Assembly: GCA_026119935.1 (NCBI GenBank)
Contig: JALRMH010000010.1
Coordinates: 558,001 to 622,000 of the forward strand
Length of the DNA: 64,000 nucleotides
Direction: 5' to 3'
From: Endothia cerciana
Taxonomy: Eukaryota > Ascomycota > Sordariomycetes > Diaporthales > Cryphonectriaceae
Part shown: positions 33,103 to 44,447 of the stretch, one piece after another
Layout: each line of letters opens with the position of its first letter
Position numbering within the stretch: position 1 is the first letter of the stretch
The notes under the pieces: generated by a model
Databases searched by the model: none
What the model saw: the letters and a program-made list of their open reading frames with translations, nothing else
What the model was told of the DNA's origin: nothing
Program-made: the position numbers and the translations under genes

Positions 33103-34764
33103 ATGCTTGTCAACAATGACCTTGAGGGAAATGCCCCTCCAATGAGGCAAGGAGATGACTCGGCTCTCCAGAAGGCAGAACTCGACCGCCTGGGAAGGGA
33201 AAGACCTAAAGTCTTCTCGACTACTCTAGAGGAGATCTTGTTTTGCGCATCAATGGTAATGTCCATGTTGATGGCAGTGAGTATTCACCATACAAGATTT
33301 CCTGGTGTGCCTCTCATTTGCTGATGCGTTTGGATCGCCCAGGAGTATTTCATCTCTGGTTTCAACATCTTTCTGCCCCTCGTCTCTGCTGAGATGCAGA
33401 TTCCAGACGGTGCACAAGTCTGGCCATCAAGTGTCTTCTCCCTCGTGACCGGATCCTTCCTCCTTCCCTTCGGACGGATAGCAGATATCTACGGCGGATT
33501 TGCTGTGTTCACCGGCGGCCTGGTCTGGTACCTCATCTGGACCCTCATCGCCGGCTTCAGCCAGAACTACCAGATGCTTATCGCCGCCCGGGCCCTCCAA
33601 GGCTTCGGGCCCGCCGCGTTCCTCCCAGCTACCATGATGATCCTTGGGAAGACCTACCGGCCCGGCCCGAGAAAGAACCTCATCTTCGGCCTTTACGGCG
33701 CCTTCGCGCCGCTCGGGTTCTATCTGGGGATCATCATGGCCGGCGTCACAGGCGATCTGCTGTCGTGGAGATGGTACTTCTGGCTCGGCTCGATTGTCAT
33801 ATTCGCGGTATGCCTTGGCGGGATTTTCAGCATCCCGAGAGACACGTCCCAGACAGTCGGCGGTGACATGGACTACTGGGGCGTCGTTACCACCGTGCCG
33901 GCTCTCGTCCTGATCGTTTTCGCGGTGACTGATGGGGCACATGCGCCAGATGGGTGGAGGACAGATTATATAATCGTCACCTTGGTGCTCGGTGTTCTAC
34001 TTGTGGTCGTCGCCGCTTACGTGGAGGGATGGGTCAGCTCTCAGCCTCTCCTGCCACGGAGTCTCTTCAGACCCAAGCACATGAGGACCCTCGTTGTGTC
34101 TCTCACCTTTGCCTACGGGACGTACGGGATCTTCATGTATTATGCAAGCTTCTAGTAGGTCCTCCTTGGCGATCTGACTTCGCGTAGACGGCGGCGCTGA
34201 CCCGATAGTCTCACCAATGTCATGAAGTATAGCACGCTCCAGACAGCCCTCGCCTTCACGCCAATGGCGGCGGGCGGTGTCATATTATGTACAGTCGGCG
34301 GCTTCACACTACACATACTCCCGGGTCGTTTCGTCCTGATGCTCTCGGGTGCGGGCTTTCTCATCAGCGTGCTGATGTTTGCTCTGGTCCCCGAGGGCGG
34401 CTCGTACTGGGCCTACATCCTACCGGCGATGATCGGCTCCACCGTGGGGGTCGACGTCACATATAACGTCACAAACGTGTTCATTACGACAAACATCCCG
34501 CTGAGGCATCAGGGCGCTGCAGGAGCTCTGATCAACACCCTGGTGTTCCTCCCCATCAGCTTGTTTCTCGGGCTGGCTGACGTGGTGGCTGCGCGTTATG
34601 AGTCGAGGGGCGAGAGGGTGAGCTACAAGGCAGCGTTATGGTTTGGCGTGGGCTGCGCTGGGGCTGCTCTGGTCTTGTTCTGCTTCATAGACACGGGGAA
34701 AGCGGAGGGCCAGCTCCGAGTCGAAGAACGAGAACAGGAATGGCAGGGGGACGGCGAGACATAG
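33103..34764 (+). CDS. MFS multidrug/small-molecule exporter (DHA2, Atr1-like)
   Basis: Three exons, 33103-33276, 33343-34154 and 34209-34764, in phase, give 513 residues; introns are 66 and 54 bp with GTGAGT and GTAGGT donors. The protein is hydrophobic throughout, with about 13-14 predicted membrane segments. Motifs: EYFISGFNIFLPLVSAEMQI in TM1, LLPFGRIADIYGG (motif A, G-x-x-D), ARALQGFGPAAFLPATMMI in TM4, APLGFYLGIIMAG in TM5 in the motif C position, and LSWRWYFWLGS leading to TM6. This pattern fits the 14-TM drug:proton antiporter group close to yeast Atr1/YMR279c (aminotriazole, boron export). The substrate is not determinable. Intron 1 falls directly before TM1. Divergent from a Zn2Cys6 regulator. 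Confidence 0.9.
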
Positions 34765-35156
34765 ACACGGATAGATTTTGTGGTGACGACGGATGCAGAA
34801 AAGCGGTCAGCGTTTATCAACTTCGAATTCCGGGCATAGAAATACAATATAATACGAGCCAGATCCGTGAGAGGCCAATACCGGGAGTATTGATTTGTCG
34901 TGTTGGCCCGGGTCGAAGTCCGGGGTGCCCACGGCCTGTCAGCCTTGAGCAAAGCGAGATCACCTTTGTGACTGCACGCCGGCGATGACTCCCTCTGGCC
35001 CACATGCTTAGCTTGTCATGTTGAAGCTGCCAGTCAGCGCACGTGGCAACTCCCTGGCACCCTGCCGGCCGTAGACACAAAGCAACAAGGCAAGCTCAAA
35101 AGCCAGTCGTGAGCCGTTGCTGCGGTTGGTTCTAATGTGGCCCCGTTCCCAACGCT
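34765..35156. other. Intergenic region
   Basis: 392 bp between the MFS exporter and the P-loop gene, same strand. Nothing recognisable. Confidence 0.5.
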
Positions 35157-36137
35157 ATGAACAAGGACCCTGCGCCGAGAGTTAATCAGCTTATCAATGC
35201 CTGTTCCCAGCACGGGTTGTCAGTTGGTTGCGAGGCTGCGTCGAGCTATCGAAACAAAGTGGAAACAAAGAAGTTTCATACCCCAGCCGAGGCGCAGCAG
35301 CACGAGGCTATACAAACACCCTACGGCATCGTTAACCTTGGAAATGGTGGATCAAAAACATTGATCAAATGCCGAGAACTACCACAGTCTAAGCAATTAC
35401 GGCCCTCTCACAACAAACGGGATGTCCTACGACAGAACCGCAGGAAAGCCGCAAGCATGAAGCATGTCAACGCCCACTGCAGACTGAGACAGTCGCGTAA
35501 ACAAGGAGATGCCATAATCATAGCTGGACATCCCGCGATCGGCAAAACGTCCCTGGCCAATGCTGGGTCACACTCCTCCCGAGAGCCATTGTCGGGCGGC
35601 GAGCCCGCCAGGTCCGTGAACAAAGTGGCGATCCCCACAATCTGGGTCTCGGCAGACGGCGACAGGCATCGTGTTTTCGATATCGACAGCAGCGATTACA
35701 AAAACGCGGACAACACAGACGACTTTGAGGCTTACATGGGGATGGTCATGGAGATCCTCGAACGCTACTCCGATGCTGTCATTCTGGTTTGCACGAAGCC
35801 TGGGCTGGGCAGGGAGATGCGCAGAAGGCACCTGGACTACGCCCTCGTCTACCCAAGACGAGACCTGAGGGAGGCATGGCTGGCCCGGCAAGCGGACCGG
35901 GTAGAGAGGGCCGAACACGAGTACGGCGAGGCGTCCTTAGAGGCAAAGGCTCAACAGGGGCTGTACAACGCCATGGAAGGAGGCTGGAATGAGTGGCAGG
36001 ACGACTTCGAGAAGGACGAGGTGACAGACTTCGACCCTGACAAGGAGGTGGCAAGATTCGAGCTTGACGAAAGCGACTGCTTGAAAGATTGCATGGACGT
36101 CATCTGCGAGAAGATATTGCTAGGACGCAAGCGGTAG
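35157..36137 (+). CDS. P-loop NTPase resembling bacterial/phage nucleotide-kinase-like proteins
   Basis: Intronless, 326 residues. The first 115 residues are basic, low-complexity and without homology-like features, so the true start could be the in-frame ATG at residue 101. The core holds a Walker A (AGHPAIGKTSLA, G124-T131), then after a 43-residue gap VFDIDSSDYKN (173-183), a segment FEAYMGMVMEILERYSDAVILVCTK (strand plus Walker-B-like position), LDYALVYPRRDLREAWLAR with lid-like arginines, and GGWNEWQDDF. This order (GKT, then D-DSS-Y/F, then vst-K-v, then Y-lvYP, then R...R, then W--W) is one I know from small kinase-like proteins of bacteriophages and Firmicutes. Biochemical role is unknown; a nucleotide or small-molecule kinase is the best guess. 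Lack of introns and the phage-like pattern suggest horizontal origin, but this is inference. Confidence 0.7.
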   Translation: MNKDPAPRVNQLINACSQHGLSVGCEAASSYRNKVETKKFHTPAEAQQHEAIQTPYGIVNLGNGGSKTLIKCRELPQSKQLRPSHNKRDVLRQNRRKAASMKHVNAHCRLRQSRKQGDAIIIAGHPAIGKTSLANAGSHSSREPLSGGEPARSVNKVAIPTIWVSADGDRHRVFDIDSSDYKNADNTDDFEAYMGMVMEILERYSDAVILVCTKPGLGREMRRRHLDYALVYPRRDLREAWLARQADRVERAEHEYGEASLEAKAQQGLYNAMEGGWNEWQDDFEKDEVTDFDPDKEVARFELDESDCLKDCMDVICEKILLGRKR

Positions 36138-37497
36138 ACTGATGGTTGCGCCGTGCTGTGGCGAAGCTTCCTTTGGAAGAAGCCGAGAGCTCTCGAAGCC
36201 AGGGCACTTTGGCGTGAATACACACGTCGCCGCATGGAGTATCAACCCTATGCAATAATTTAATCTGTTACCAAGCCCGACCTCTGAGGGCAACGTGAAG
36301 GAACGCAGATGCGAAAGATACATTTTGCAGGCTTTATTGATCGCTGAGAAGGCTGTGCCGAGGCTATGGCTTCATTATGCCTGTCGGTAAGACGGCTTGT
36401 ACGATAAGGTGTGACACTCCCCATCCTCCAACGACTCTAAACACCATCGATATTGCGCTAGACGCGTGTGCGTAGATCCCGATACTTCTCACTGCCGCTC
36501 AAAAGGGCTGGCATGGCAAATTGGCTGCCGGATGGGATCCGCTCTGATGCTCCTACTGCATATCAAGATTAATGAATGAGGCTGGATCTCATCACCATGG
36601 CGGAAGTCTGTGGCCTCTCGAACTTGAGCCTCGACACCCCTCCCTCGGCCCCTATTATATCATGCAAGACTTTAGAGCAGCATATTTGCGGCCAAGTCGG
36701 AGCAATGTGTCTGGAGCTGAAGACTACTCAAGTTTGGCCTTGCAGTCATGAAGGCCTATAGCCTGCTTTTCACCAGTCATACAAATGGCTTAGAGTCTGG
36801 TTACGATGCGGTCCGCGAGCAGCATCGCCGAGCGAAGTATTCTGCACCTAGTTAGAAAGTGTCGGCGGCCACCTGCGGGAAGGAACCATATCACCTCAAC
36901 TGGTTTATCGACATTTGGAAAATGAAATGGTAGACGGTCGGTGCGATCTGGATAGAGCAATCGAGTTGCATTGGGGGCTTAGTTGGACTAGAACATTGTT
37001 GTCCAAGCGCGTTCGTTTGTGGCTGCTGACAATGTCCACTATGGCGTTAGCTCTTGAAAATTCAAGATCTCCGCTAACCAAGGCCCAAAAACTCTCCTTA
37101 TTTAAGGGTAAATACTGCCGGCCTTCGAAATAGAGAATCTCTCTTTACAAATAGCAAGTTTTCTGAAGCTGATGGAGTCTTGAGGTGATGCCGCACGGCG
37201 TTGAAGCGTTTGGAAACTCGACAAGGGGGCAGCGTATACTACAAAAACCCAAACCCGAACCCAGTATGTTTCTGGAGGTGACGGTTGACAGGGGTTAGGG
37301 TTTCTCACTAGAAGACGCGGGCGTAAGGGAAGTGCCATCAGCGATACGTACCATTGCTGAGGCTTGGGCAGTATCTTACTGGTGACGTTTCAAACAAGCC
37401 CGCCACCAGACCGACCTCGCCCCAGAACCTCAGCTGTCACGAAAGGCCCCTCCCACCCCCACCAGCTCCACGCATCTCTCATTTCGAGGCTGCTAAG
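36138..37497. other. Intergenic region
   Basis: 1.36 kb, somewhat AT-richer than the flanking genes, with only short meaningless frames. No promoter element or RNA gene identified. Confidence 0.5.
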
Positions 37498-38452
37498 ATG
37501 CCTCGTAAGCTTGACAATGACACACGCATCCACTTTAGAATCTTTGAGGTGAGTGCGTTGCTCTGGCCCTGGGACCCACCCCACCCCCCCCCCCATGCCA
37601 TCGGCAGTATCTTTCAAGGGGGGTTCCCGCGAATGCTACGCATATTGAATTGGGTCACCCTCGTCCCAAATTTTGCCCAACCATCAAAACAAAATGAACG
37701 GATCATCTCAAACTCTCACAACAACAATGTCTGGCTGACTCGTGACCTCCCCCCAGGATGAGGCCCACGCCCAGAAGCGGGCCTTCTGCCTGCACTGCAA
37801 CAAGGACGCCTGCGCCGACAACATCCAGCGCATGAAGAACCACCTCCTGAAGTGTGACGCCTACATGGGCAGCGCGGGCGGCGAGCCCGTCTTCCAGCTG
37901 CAGATGGATGGCGGGCCCATGGCGCCCGCCGCGTCCATGCAGCAGGCCATGGGCCACGCCGCCCGCGGGGTGTCCAACCCCAGCCCCAACCCCACCCACC
38001 CGGACGGCGGTGGCGGCGGCGGCGCCCCGGGATCCTCGCACCCTCAGGATCCCAACGATGGTGGCGGCAGCGCGATGAGCATGGGGACGCCCCCGGACCC
38101 GGCGGGCCCCGGCGGGCTACGCATGCCGCCTCCTCCTCACCCTCCTCCAGCAGCGCCCGCCAACCCTGGCGGGATGATGGCGGCGGCGGCGGCGACGGGG
38201 GGCCCGCCCAACCCGAAGGCGGCCCAGAACAGTCTGGAGAAGGTGCGCCAGGCCATGGGCAGGTCGACCAGGCGGCTGGAGGGCCTCGAGGCGGTGCTCA
38301 AGACGCAGGTGCAGGACAGCATGCACAACGCCGCGACGCACGTCCGGGCGGCCCTCAGGGACGAGAGGGACCGGCTGTTCAAGCTGTCGCAGACGCTGGT
38401 GAAGCAGGAGATGAGGGTGAGGGAGGCACAGAACCCGCTGGGCTCCTTCTAG
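37498..38452 (+). CDS. Zinc-finger (BED-like CCHC) protein with Pro/Gly-rich linker and C-terminal coiled coil
   Basis: Two exons, 37498-37548 and 37757-38452, both phase 0 (GAG|GTGAGT ... CCCCCCAG|GAT), give 248 residues. The N-terminus has FCLHCNKDACADNIQRMKNHLLKC (about residues 27-50, a C-x2-C ... H-x4-C arrangement like a BED or C2HC finger as found near the N-terminus of some transposon-derived and chromatin proteins). Residues 70-160 are extremely Pro/Gly/Met-rich low complexity. Residues 165-248 form a charged helical segment (LEKVRQAMGRSTRRLEGLEAVLKTQV...RDERDRLFKL) likely to be a coiled coil. The first exon codes only 17 residues and its intron is 208 bp with a poly-C stretch. Probably a nuclear DNA- or RNA-binding protein; partners unknown. 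Confidence 0.75.
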
Positions 38453-39709
38453 GCCTGATGACTTTGTGGCGTTTGTGTTTGGCGTTGTGTCAGGGGTGTC
38501 GCCTTCGAGACTGGGACGGGCAGACTCTTGTGTTGATGATCATGCGGGGACCCCTTTTATATTCTGGTAGTGGTATATGGGATGAACGGAGCCGGGAATG
38601 TCTTGGGAGGCCGAGACCCATCATGAAGCAAACACTCGGCGTCGTTATGTGACGGCGTTCCCGGTGCAAACAATCATTAACCGGTCAACATCTCTCTTGT
38701 GGGAATCCCTCTCAGTAATCCTCATTTGATGAGACAAGCCAGCTGCCTAGGCACTTCTCTCGCGCGTTTGTAGAGACACCCTCGGCGGCGAAGTCACCGT
38801 CATCTCCGGGGGTGCATGTCCGAATCAGATACAGCATGTTCTTTACGCCCCCGCCCCCCTCCCAGGGCCTTTCTCGTCTAGCCATCCGGGGACGGTATTA
38901 CCGGGCTGGCTGTGACGATACGCCTGAAAGGCCCAATATAGCCCTGAGGGAGATGTATACTGCTTCGAGAGTGTCAATATCTGCCGGTGGGTCTCTGGTG
39001 AGCCCGGAGGATGGCGTGCCAACGCTGCCTTTGTAGGAAAATCTGGACGAGGGCGGATATTCGCGTCTGATCACCCGAAGGGGTGCTGAAATGGCAAGAT
39101 TACTGATAGGCCTGCTATCAGACCAAGAGATATACATAGACTGAGTTAATTCAATAGAAAAGACAGCGTCATACTCCGTGTTTCGCAGAAAGCCTCCCAC
39201 GACGGTTGCCGTGGTCTCCTGTGATAAGATGTACTGCTACTAAACCCGCAGCGCCGCAAGGTGGAAAAGGTGCATGGGGAGAAAAGTTGATCAGGAATCG
39301 GTATCATTTCTATGAAATGTGACGCATGCTATAACATGAAACTCTAGGGATATGACGATGCTGAAGAGCAGTCTTTCCGTCAAAGTGCTACTCATAAACC
39401 AACAAAAACCTACCAGTGGCCACAGGCGCACTATGAACACCAAGACGCCGACACCAGGTCGAAAAGACAGAACATAGGAAAAAAAAAAAAAAAAAAAAAA
39501 AGGAAAAACAAGATGGTATGTGGAATAGATGCATAAACAATGCCCGAACGCCAGAATGCCCCATTTTTAATCATCGCGAAACCCCCAGTCGCGGTCGTGT
39601 CGTTAGTTGTACAGATCCCGTCCTCCCGCCGCTCAGCGTTGTGGCCGGCGTCCCATGGGCGCGGCACCCGCTCGAGCGCCGAGCTTTGTGGAGCAGGGTG
39701 GGGTTCACC
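38453..39709. other. Convergent intergenic region
   Basis: 1.26 kb between converging genes. No gene seen. Contains a run of 23 A (39479-39501). Confidence 0.55.
39479..39501. repeat. Poly-A (23) tract
   Basis: Uninterrupted A run on the plus strand (U run on the minus-strand transcript), about 210 bp beyond the stop of the one-TM protein gene. It could be a retroposition scar or a simple homopolymer; no element is recognised next to it. Confidence 0.85.
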
Positions 39710-40300
39710 TCAGCTCATATATGAGGTCGACGGGCCCCCGAACCGATCCGCAGGGTTGTTGGTCTTCCACAGGTCAGCCGGGGCGCCGTACGTCGCCGTC
39801 TTCTGCGGCGGCGCCAGGCCGGTGATGTTCCGCTGGCTGTTGACAAACATGCCATAGCCGTACTGGCGCCCCGGGTTGGCGGGCGTCTTGAGCGAGATAT
39901 CCTCCATCTGGTCGTCGCCGGGGGACCCGGCCATGACGCGCGGGGCGGCGACGTTCATGGGGCCGGAGATGACGGAGATGGTGCTGGCGGCGTCGCTGTC
40001 GACCTCCTTGCCATTGGACTTGATCACGCGGCGCCGGCGGCAACAGCACTGGCATAGGCAGATGAGGATGGAGATAAGGAAGAGGGCGGCGGCGCCGACA
40101 GCGACCCAGAGGAGGACCTTTTTCCACTCGGTCATGTTGTTGTAGATCTCGACGACGGACTCATCATGGATGTTCTCGTCGCGCCGGATGGGCGTCTCGT
40201 TGATGAGGCTGCGTGGCTTGTACATCTTTTTGGGCGAGGACCGGGCGAAACTCCTCGGGAGTAGGGGGAGGGTTATTGTGTCTGAAGGGAGTGACGGCAT
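39710..40300 (-). CDS. Single-pass membrane protein, unknown function
   Basis: Intronless, 196 residues from the ATG at 40300 (the frame extends to 40333 but without an ATG; a second ATG at 40225 would give a 171-residue form). There is no signal peptide. A short N-terminal region with NETPIRRDENIHDE and a sequon (NMT) is followed by one membrane helix (KVLLWVAVGAAALFLISILI), then a dense CLCQCCCRRRR motif at the cytoplasmic side that is a strong candidate for palmitoylation and positive-inside anchoring. The tail is Ser/Gly/Pro-rich with SLKTPANPGRQYGYGMFVN and a C-terminal TSYMS. Such short type I/III single-pass proteins occur widely in Sordariomycetes as uncharacterised proteins. Function unknown. 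Confidence 0.7.
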   Translation of the reverse strand: MPSLPSDTITLPLLPRSFARSSPKKMYKPRSLINETPIRRDENIHDESVVEIYNNMTEWKKVLLWVAVGAAALFLISILICLCQCCCRRRRVIKSNGKEVDSDAASTISVISGPMNVAAPRVMAGSPGDDQMEDISLKTPANPGRQYGYGMFVNSQRNITGLAPPQKTATYGAPADLWKTNNPADRFGGPSTSYMS

Positions 40301-41094
40301 TGTGTCTGTATGGCTGCTGGACGTGCAGCTCAACCCGGGGGTGGGCGGGCCGTTGCTGGATTACTCGGTCGGCGATAGAGAGGCAGGCTTTGTCTTAGTG
40401 GCTGAACAACTGCAGGTCTCTGGTCCCCGGCGCACGATATTGAGTTACTGTTGTTGGCGAGAATGGAATGAGCATTGGGCGGGAAGCAAAGTTGAGCAGT
40501 CGCAACTCTTTTGTATCTCATGATCCACCGACGTCCTGCCCGACGATGCGGTCTGAAGCGTGGAGGGCTCAGCATGTTTGAAGTTTTTGGGCCGGCCGCG
40601 GTCTCGACAACTGTTCGCGAGGGCGACCGCAGAGTTGATCGTCATCACCCTTTGGCGAGAGATGGCGGGGTCAAGCCGTTTACAAAACAAGTCGGCCGCG
40701 GCCGAAACGCGACTGAGATGCGACAGGATGTGTCGTCTGACGGGGGCTGTGATTGGCTCGGCAGGCGCACCTGGCGGGTGAGATGGGCCACGCTGCAACG
40801 TGAGATGCAGGTACCGGCAGGATTGATTGGATTTCAGCGATCATCTGCTGAAGCGAGCCGGCTTATGGGGGCCTCGTCTGTCATAGTGCAGCGAAACACA
40901 GGTGAGGCTGGTGGGTGAGGCCGCTTCTGGCGGCCACGCCCACCCGGCTCTGGCCGAGATTCCACATGTCGGAGATGTGGCTCGCCGGGGCTGCTGAGTG
41001 AGATAAGTTGAAGGCAGATCTTTTGAGATTGGGCTGCATCATGTGATAGGCTATGTCCGGATGCGGTGAGATCTTCATGGTCGATAGCACTGGC
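40301..41094. other. Intergenic region
   Basis: About 800 bp between two minus-strand genes: promoter of the one-TM protein gene and 3' flank of the transporter. No gene seen. Confidence 0.5.
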
Positions 41095-42851
41095 TCAAGG
41101 CGCAGGCCCGTCGTCGACCGCGCCCACATGCTTGGTATGTATGACATCTTCTCTCGAGGTGCCCTTCTTGAATTGCTGGTGCGCAATGGCCTCCAGTGAC
41201 AAACCCTTGGTCTCCTTGAGGAAGAAGAATGCTACTGCTGCAATGACGGCGTCGAAAACTCCCCACAGGAGGAATGTGCCCCAGCCCATGTTGCTGATCA
41301 TGTAAGGAGTCGTCAGGGAGAAGACGAAGTTGAAGAGCCACTGCGAGCCTACACCGATGGCGACACCGGGCTCGCGGATGCGGGCCGGAAAGATCCTGTA
41401 GTTCACGGTCAGTGAAACGGGACACGGCCGCGGGCTGGGGCCGCTCAATGTGCTTAGAAAGGTACGTACTCTGATACGTAGGGCCAGGGCATCGGGCCCC
41501 AGGAGAAGTTGTATGCGGTCACAAAGAGGTAGATGAGCGCGACCATGGCGATACCCGAGCCGGTGATGCTGCCCTGGGCCGGCGGCGGGATCGCCTTGTC
41601 CACCGCGGCCGTCGCGATCTGACAGGCCGCCATGAAGGCCGCGCCAGCGATCAGGACGTTGCGGCGGCCGACCCGCTCGGAGACGAACAGGACGAAGACG
41701 CCACAGGCGAGGACCTTGACGGCGCCGAAGATGGCCGTCAAGAGAAGGTCCCTGTTCCCGGAGCCCACGAGGAGCTTGAAGTACTGCGGGCCAAAGTACG
41801 CGAAGGCCGTCGCGCCGGTGGCCTGCTGGGCGAGGAAGATGGCAAAGGCCGCGGAGACCCTCTTGAAGTTGTCGCGCTGCAGCAGCTCTCTTAACTGAAA
41901 ACCCTCCCGCTCCCTCGCCTCCATCTCGACCCCGAGCCTGATGTCCTCCATCTCGTCGAGCACGGCCTGGGAGGCATCGGCCCGGATCCACCGGAGACTC
42001 TCGAGGGCCTCCTCGTGTCGGCCCTTGCGGGTCAGCCACCTCGTGCTCTCCTTGAGCGTCAACATGCCGAGCCCGAGCAGCGCACCCGGGACGAGCTGCA
42101 GGCCGATGGGGATCTGCCACTGCCGGGAGCTGTCGCCGCCCAGCGCGACGCCGTAGTCGACCCAGTACGAGACGAAGATGCCGAAGGTGTAGAACCACTG
42201 GAAGAAGCTGCCGATCCTCCCCCTGATCTCGGCCGGGCTCATCTCGGAGCTGAACATGGGCACGACGACGGTCGCCGTGCCCAGGCCCAACCCAGCGATG
42301 ACCCGCGCGACGTAGAAGGCGGCGAGCGAGTGGGTGTTCACGGTCTGGATGAGGGCGCCGATGCAGAACACGAGGCTCGAGATCATCAGGGCCCTCCTCC
42401 GGCCCAGCCTGTCGGTGAGCGGCCAGGCCAGGAAGCACGCGACGAAGGCGCCGAGCTGCTGCAGCCCCACGGCCAGGGAGTCGACACGGGTGGCATCCGC
42501 GGAGGAGTAGCCATAGTCGCGCTCGAAGGACCTGAGGGTGAGGACGCCGCCGACGATGCCCGAGTCGTAGCCGAACAGGAAGCCTCCGATGCAGACGACG
42601 CTGCCGAGCCAGTAGGCGCGGATCTTGCCCAGGCGGGTGCCCTGCATTCTGGTGGCGGTGGTGGCGGCGGCCCCGGGCTGGCGGGAGGATGCCGTTGCTG
42701 CTCCCGATGAGGATAGTCTGAATGGCGTCAAGGAGCTGCCTGGTCCGGCTGGATGTGGAAGGAGGGATTCCGACTCCTCTGCGTCGTTGTCGGGCTCAGA
42801 CGACAGACTGGACCGCCCTGGCGTGTCGGGCTCTGGGGAGAGGCGGTCCAT
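41095..42851 (-). CDS. MFS sugar/quinate-type transporter
   Basis: Two exons, 42851-41470 and 41395-41095, joined in phase (TCA GA|G ATC, giving YVSEIFPARIREPG), encode 560 residues. The hydrophilic Ser/Pro/Gly N-terminus of about 75 residues is long for the family. Signatures: GGFLFGYDSGIVGGVLTL (TM1), DRLGRRRALM (loop 2-3), GLGLGTATVVVPMFSSEMSPAEIRGR, KESTRWLTRKGR in place of PESPRWL, QQATGATAFAYFGPQYF, PWPYVSEIFPARIRE and LKETKGLSLEAI (PETKG variant). The 12-TM protein should be a plasma-membrane proton symporter for sugars or quinate-like compounds; QATG in TM7 and KETKG are typical of the quinate/galacturonate side of the family, but this is only suggestive. The gene is divergent from the arylsulfatase with 1.6 kb between starts. 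Confidence 0.9.
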
Positions 42852-44447
42852 GGCGTTTTGAAGCTTGCCCCCCAGATCGACCTCCTGAGGAGGTGGACAG
42901 TGGTACGTATGACAAGCTCCAGCCGGCCTAGCCTGCTGGACCGGCCCAGGACCAGCTTCTCCAACACCCAGTGTACAGCAGACGCCTCAGATGGTGCCTA
43001 CTGCTATGTATATACCGTAGCAGTTGTGGAGAGGGCCTGTATGGTCGAGCGGGCGCGGGGTTCATAGTGTGAGCTGTCATGCCGGATCCCACCCACCGAG
43101 CCAACATCTCCGTCCACCCCAAGAGACGACGATCCTTTTCCACCTCACAGAAGGCCTTGTTGTATGACCCCAGAAGTATTTGTCGCATGACCGGGGGTCG
43201 CAGCCGGAACGTTCAGGCAGACGTCGTGATCATCCCTGACGATGGCAACATCTCGATCCAGTGAGGGCCGCGCGTTGTTCAGAAAGTACCTGTCTAACAG
43301 CGGGAGTGGCAGATCTGCAGATCCCCCGCCAGCCGTACGGTGTTATACCCAGCATGAGCCCGGGAAAGATGTGGGCCTCTCTGTTAGAGGTAAACTCGAT
43401 CCCCCGTGGCGCTCATGGCGCCCCTGGGCGATGCCTGGGCTTGCAGGCCTGGGCTGGTACTGCGAGGAGTCCCCTATACGCATCAAGCTTGTAGGTAAGG
43501 CAGGCCATCTAGCTGTGACGTCTTCCCCTGCCCGGAATGCAACCTTTCTCGTGATTGCTCCAGGCGGGACGGGTCTGAGCCGTCGAGGGCGTCGGCACTG
43601 GACGGAGAAGAATGGACGGGAATGAGCCTGGACGACCCCCAAACGACCCTGCAGGCCGAGATCCGACATGCATGGACAAAAAAGACAGCAACGCAGCCGG
43701 CTTCCACTATTCCCGGCGGCATGCCGGCATGCAACGAATGGCCTTTGGCTCTGTTATTAGCCGTGTAGAATCGAGAAAGGTGGTCTGGCTGGTTGATTGG
43801 TTGGTTCGTTGTCGTTGAAGGGGCACGCGAGGGGTAATCGACCTGAGGGAGGGGGCAGGTTGTTTATCCACTACACGCAAGGCAAGGCGAGGAACCAATG
43901 GTCTTACACGAAAAGGCAGAGAGGCAGAGAGAAGCACACACTGCCCCATCGCCCGTCCATATCCTGCTTCTCTCTATCCCCACTCTCCCAAGCCGTGCGC
44001 CGCTCCTGTTGTACCGCACTGATGATGCCTTTCCGTCCTGCCAACCGCAACGCAGAGCACACGCAATCCAGGGGGGCGGGCAGCACGTGACGCCCTCTAC
44101 GGGGTCCGATGGTCGCCGTTGATAGCTTCCCCTCCCCCTCTCCCCTCTCGTCATGTGAAATTCTGGGTCTCCACGCATGTCCTGGGTTTGACTCGTCACC
44201 CGCTCGCTGCCCTGCCAGAGTAGAATGGACACGCCACCTTCCGTGGGCTGCATCTCTCATCAGCTCGTCCAGGAGCTCGTACCCCCCATACCTCGTGTCG
44301 TGTCGTGTCCCTCCCCCCCCTTCTTCCTCTCCTCCTCGACGGTCCTCCCTGCTTCACACATAACCCTCCCCTCCCCCTACATCGTGACCTTACCCCGTCC
44401 CCTCCAGTGGCCATCTGCCCCACCCCAACGGCCCGCATCGTCAAACC
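42852..44447. other. Divergent intergenic region, transporter and arylsulfatase
   Basis: 1.6 kb, GC-moderate, with a C/T-rich leader in the last 200 bp before the arylsulfatase ATG. No gene seen. Confidence 0.5.
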
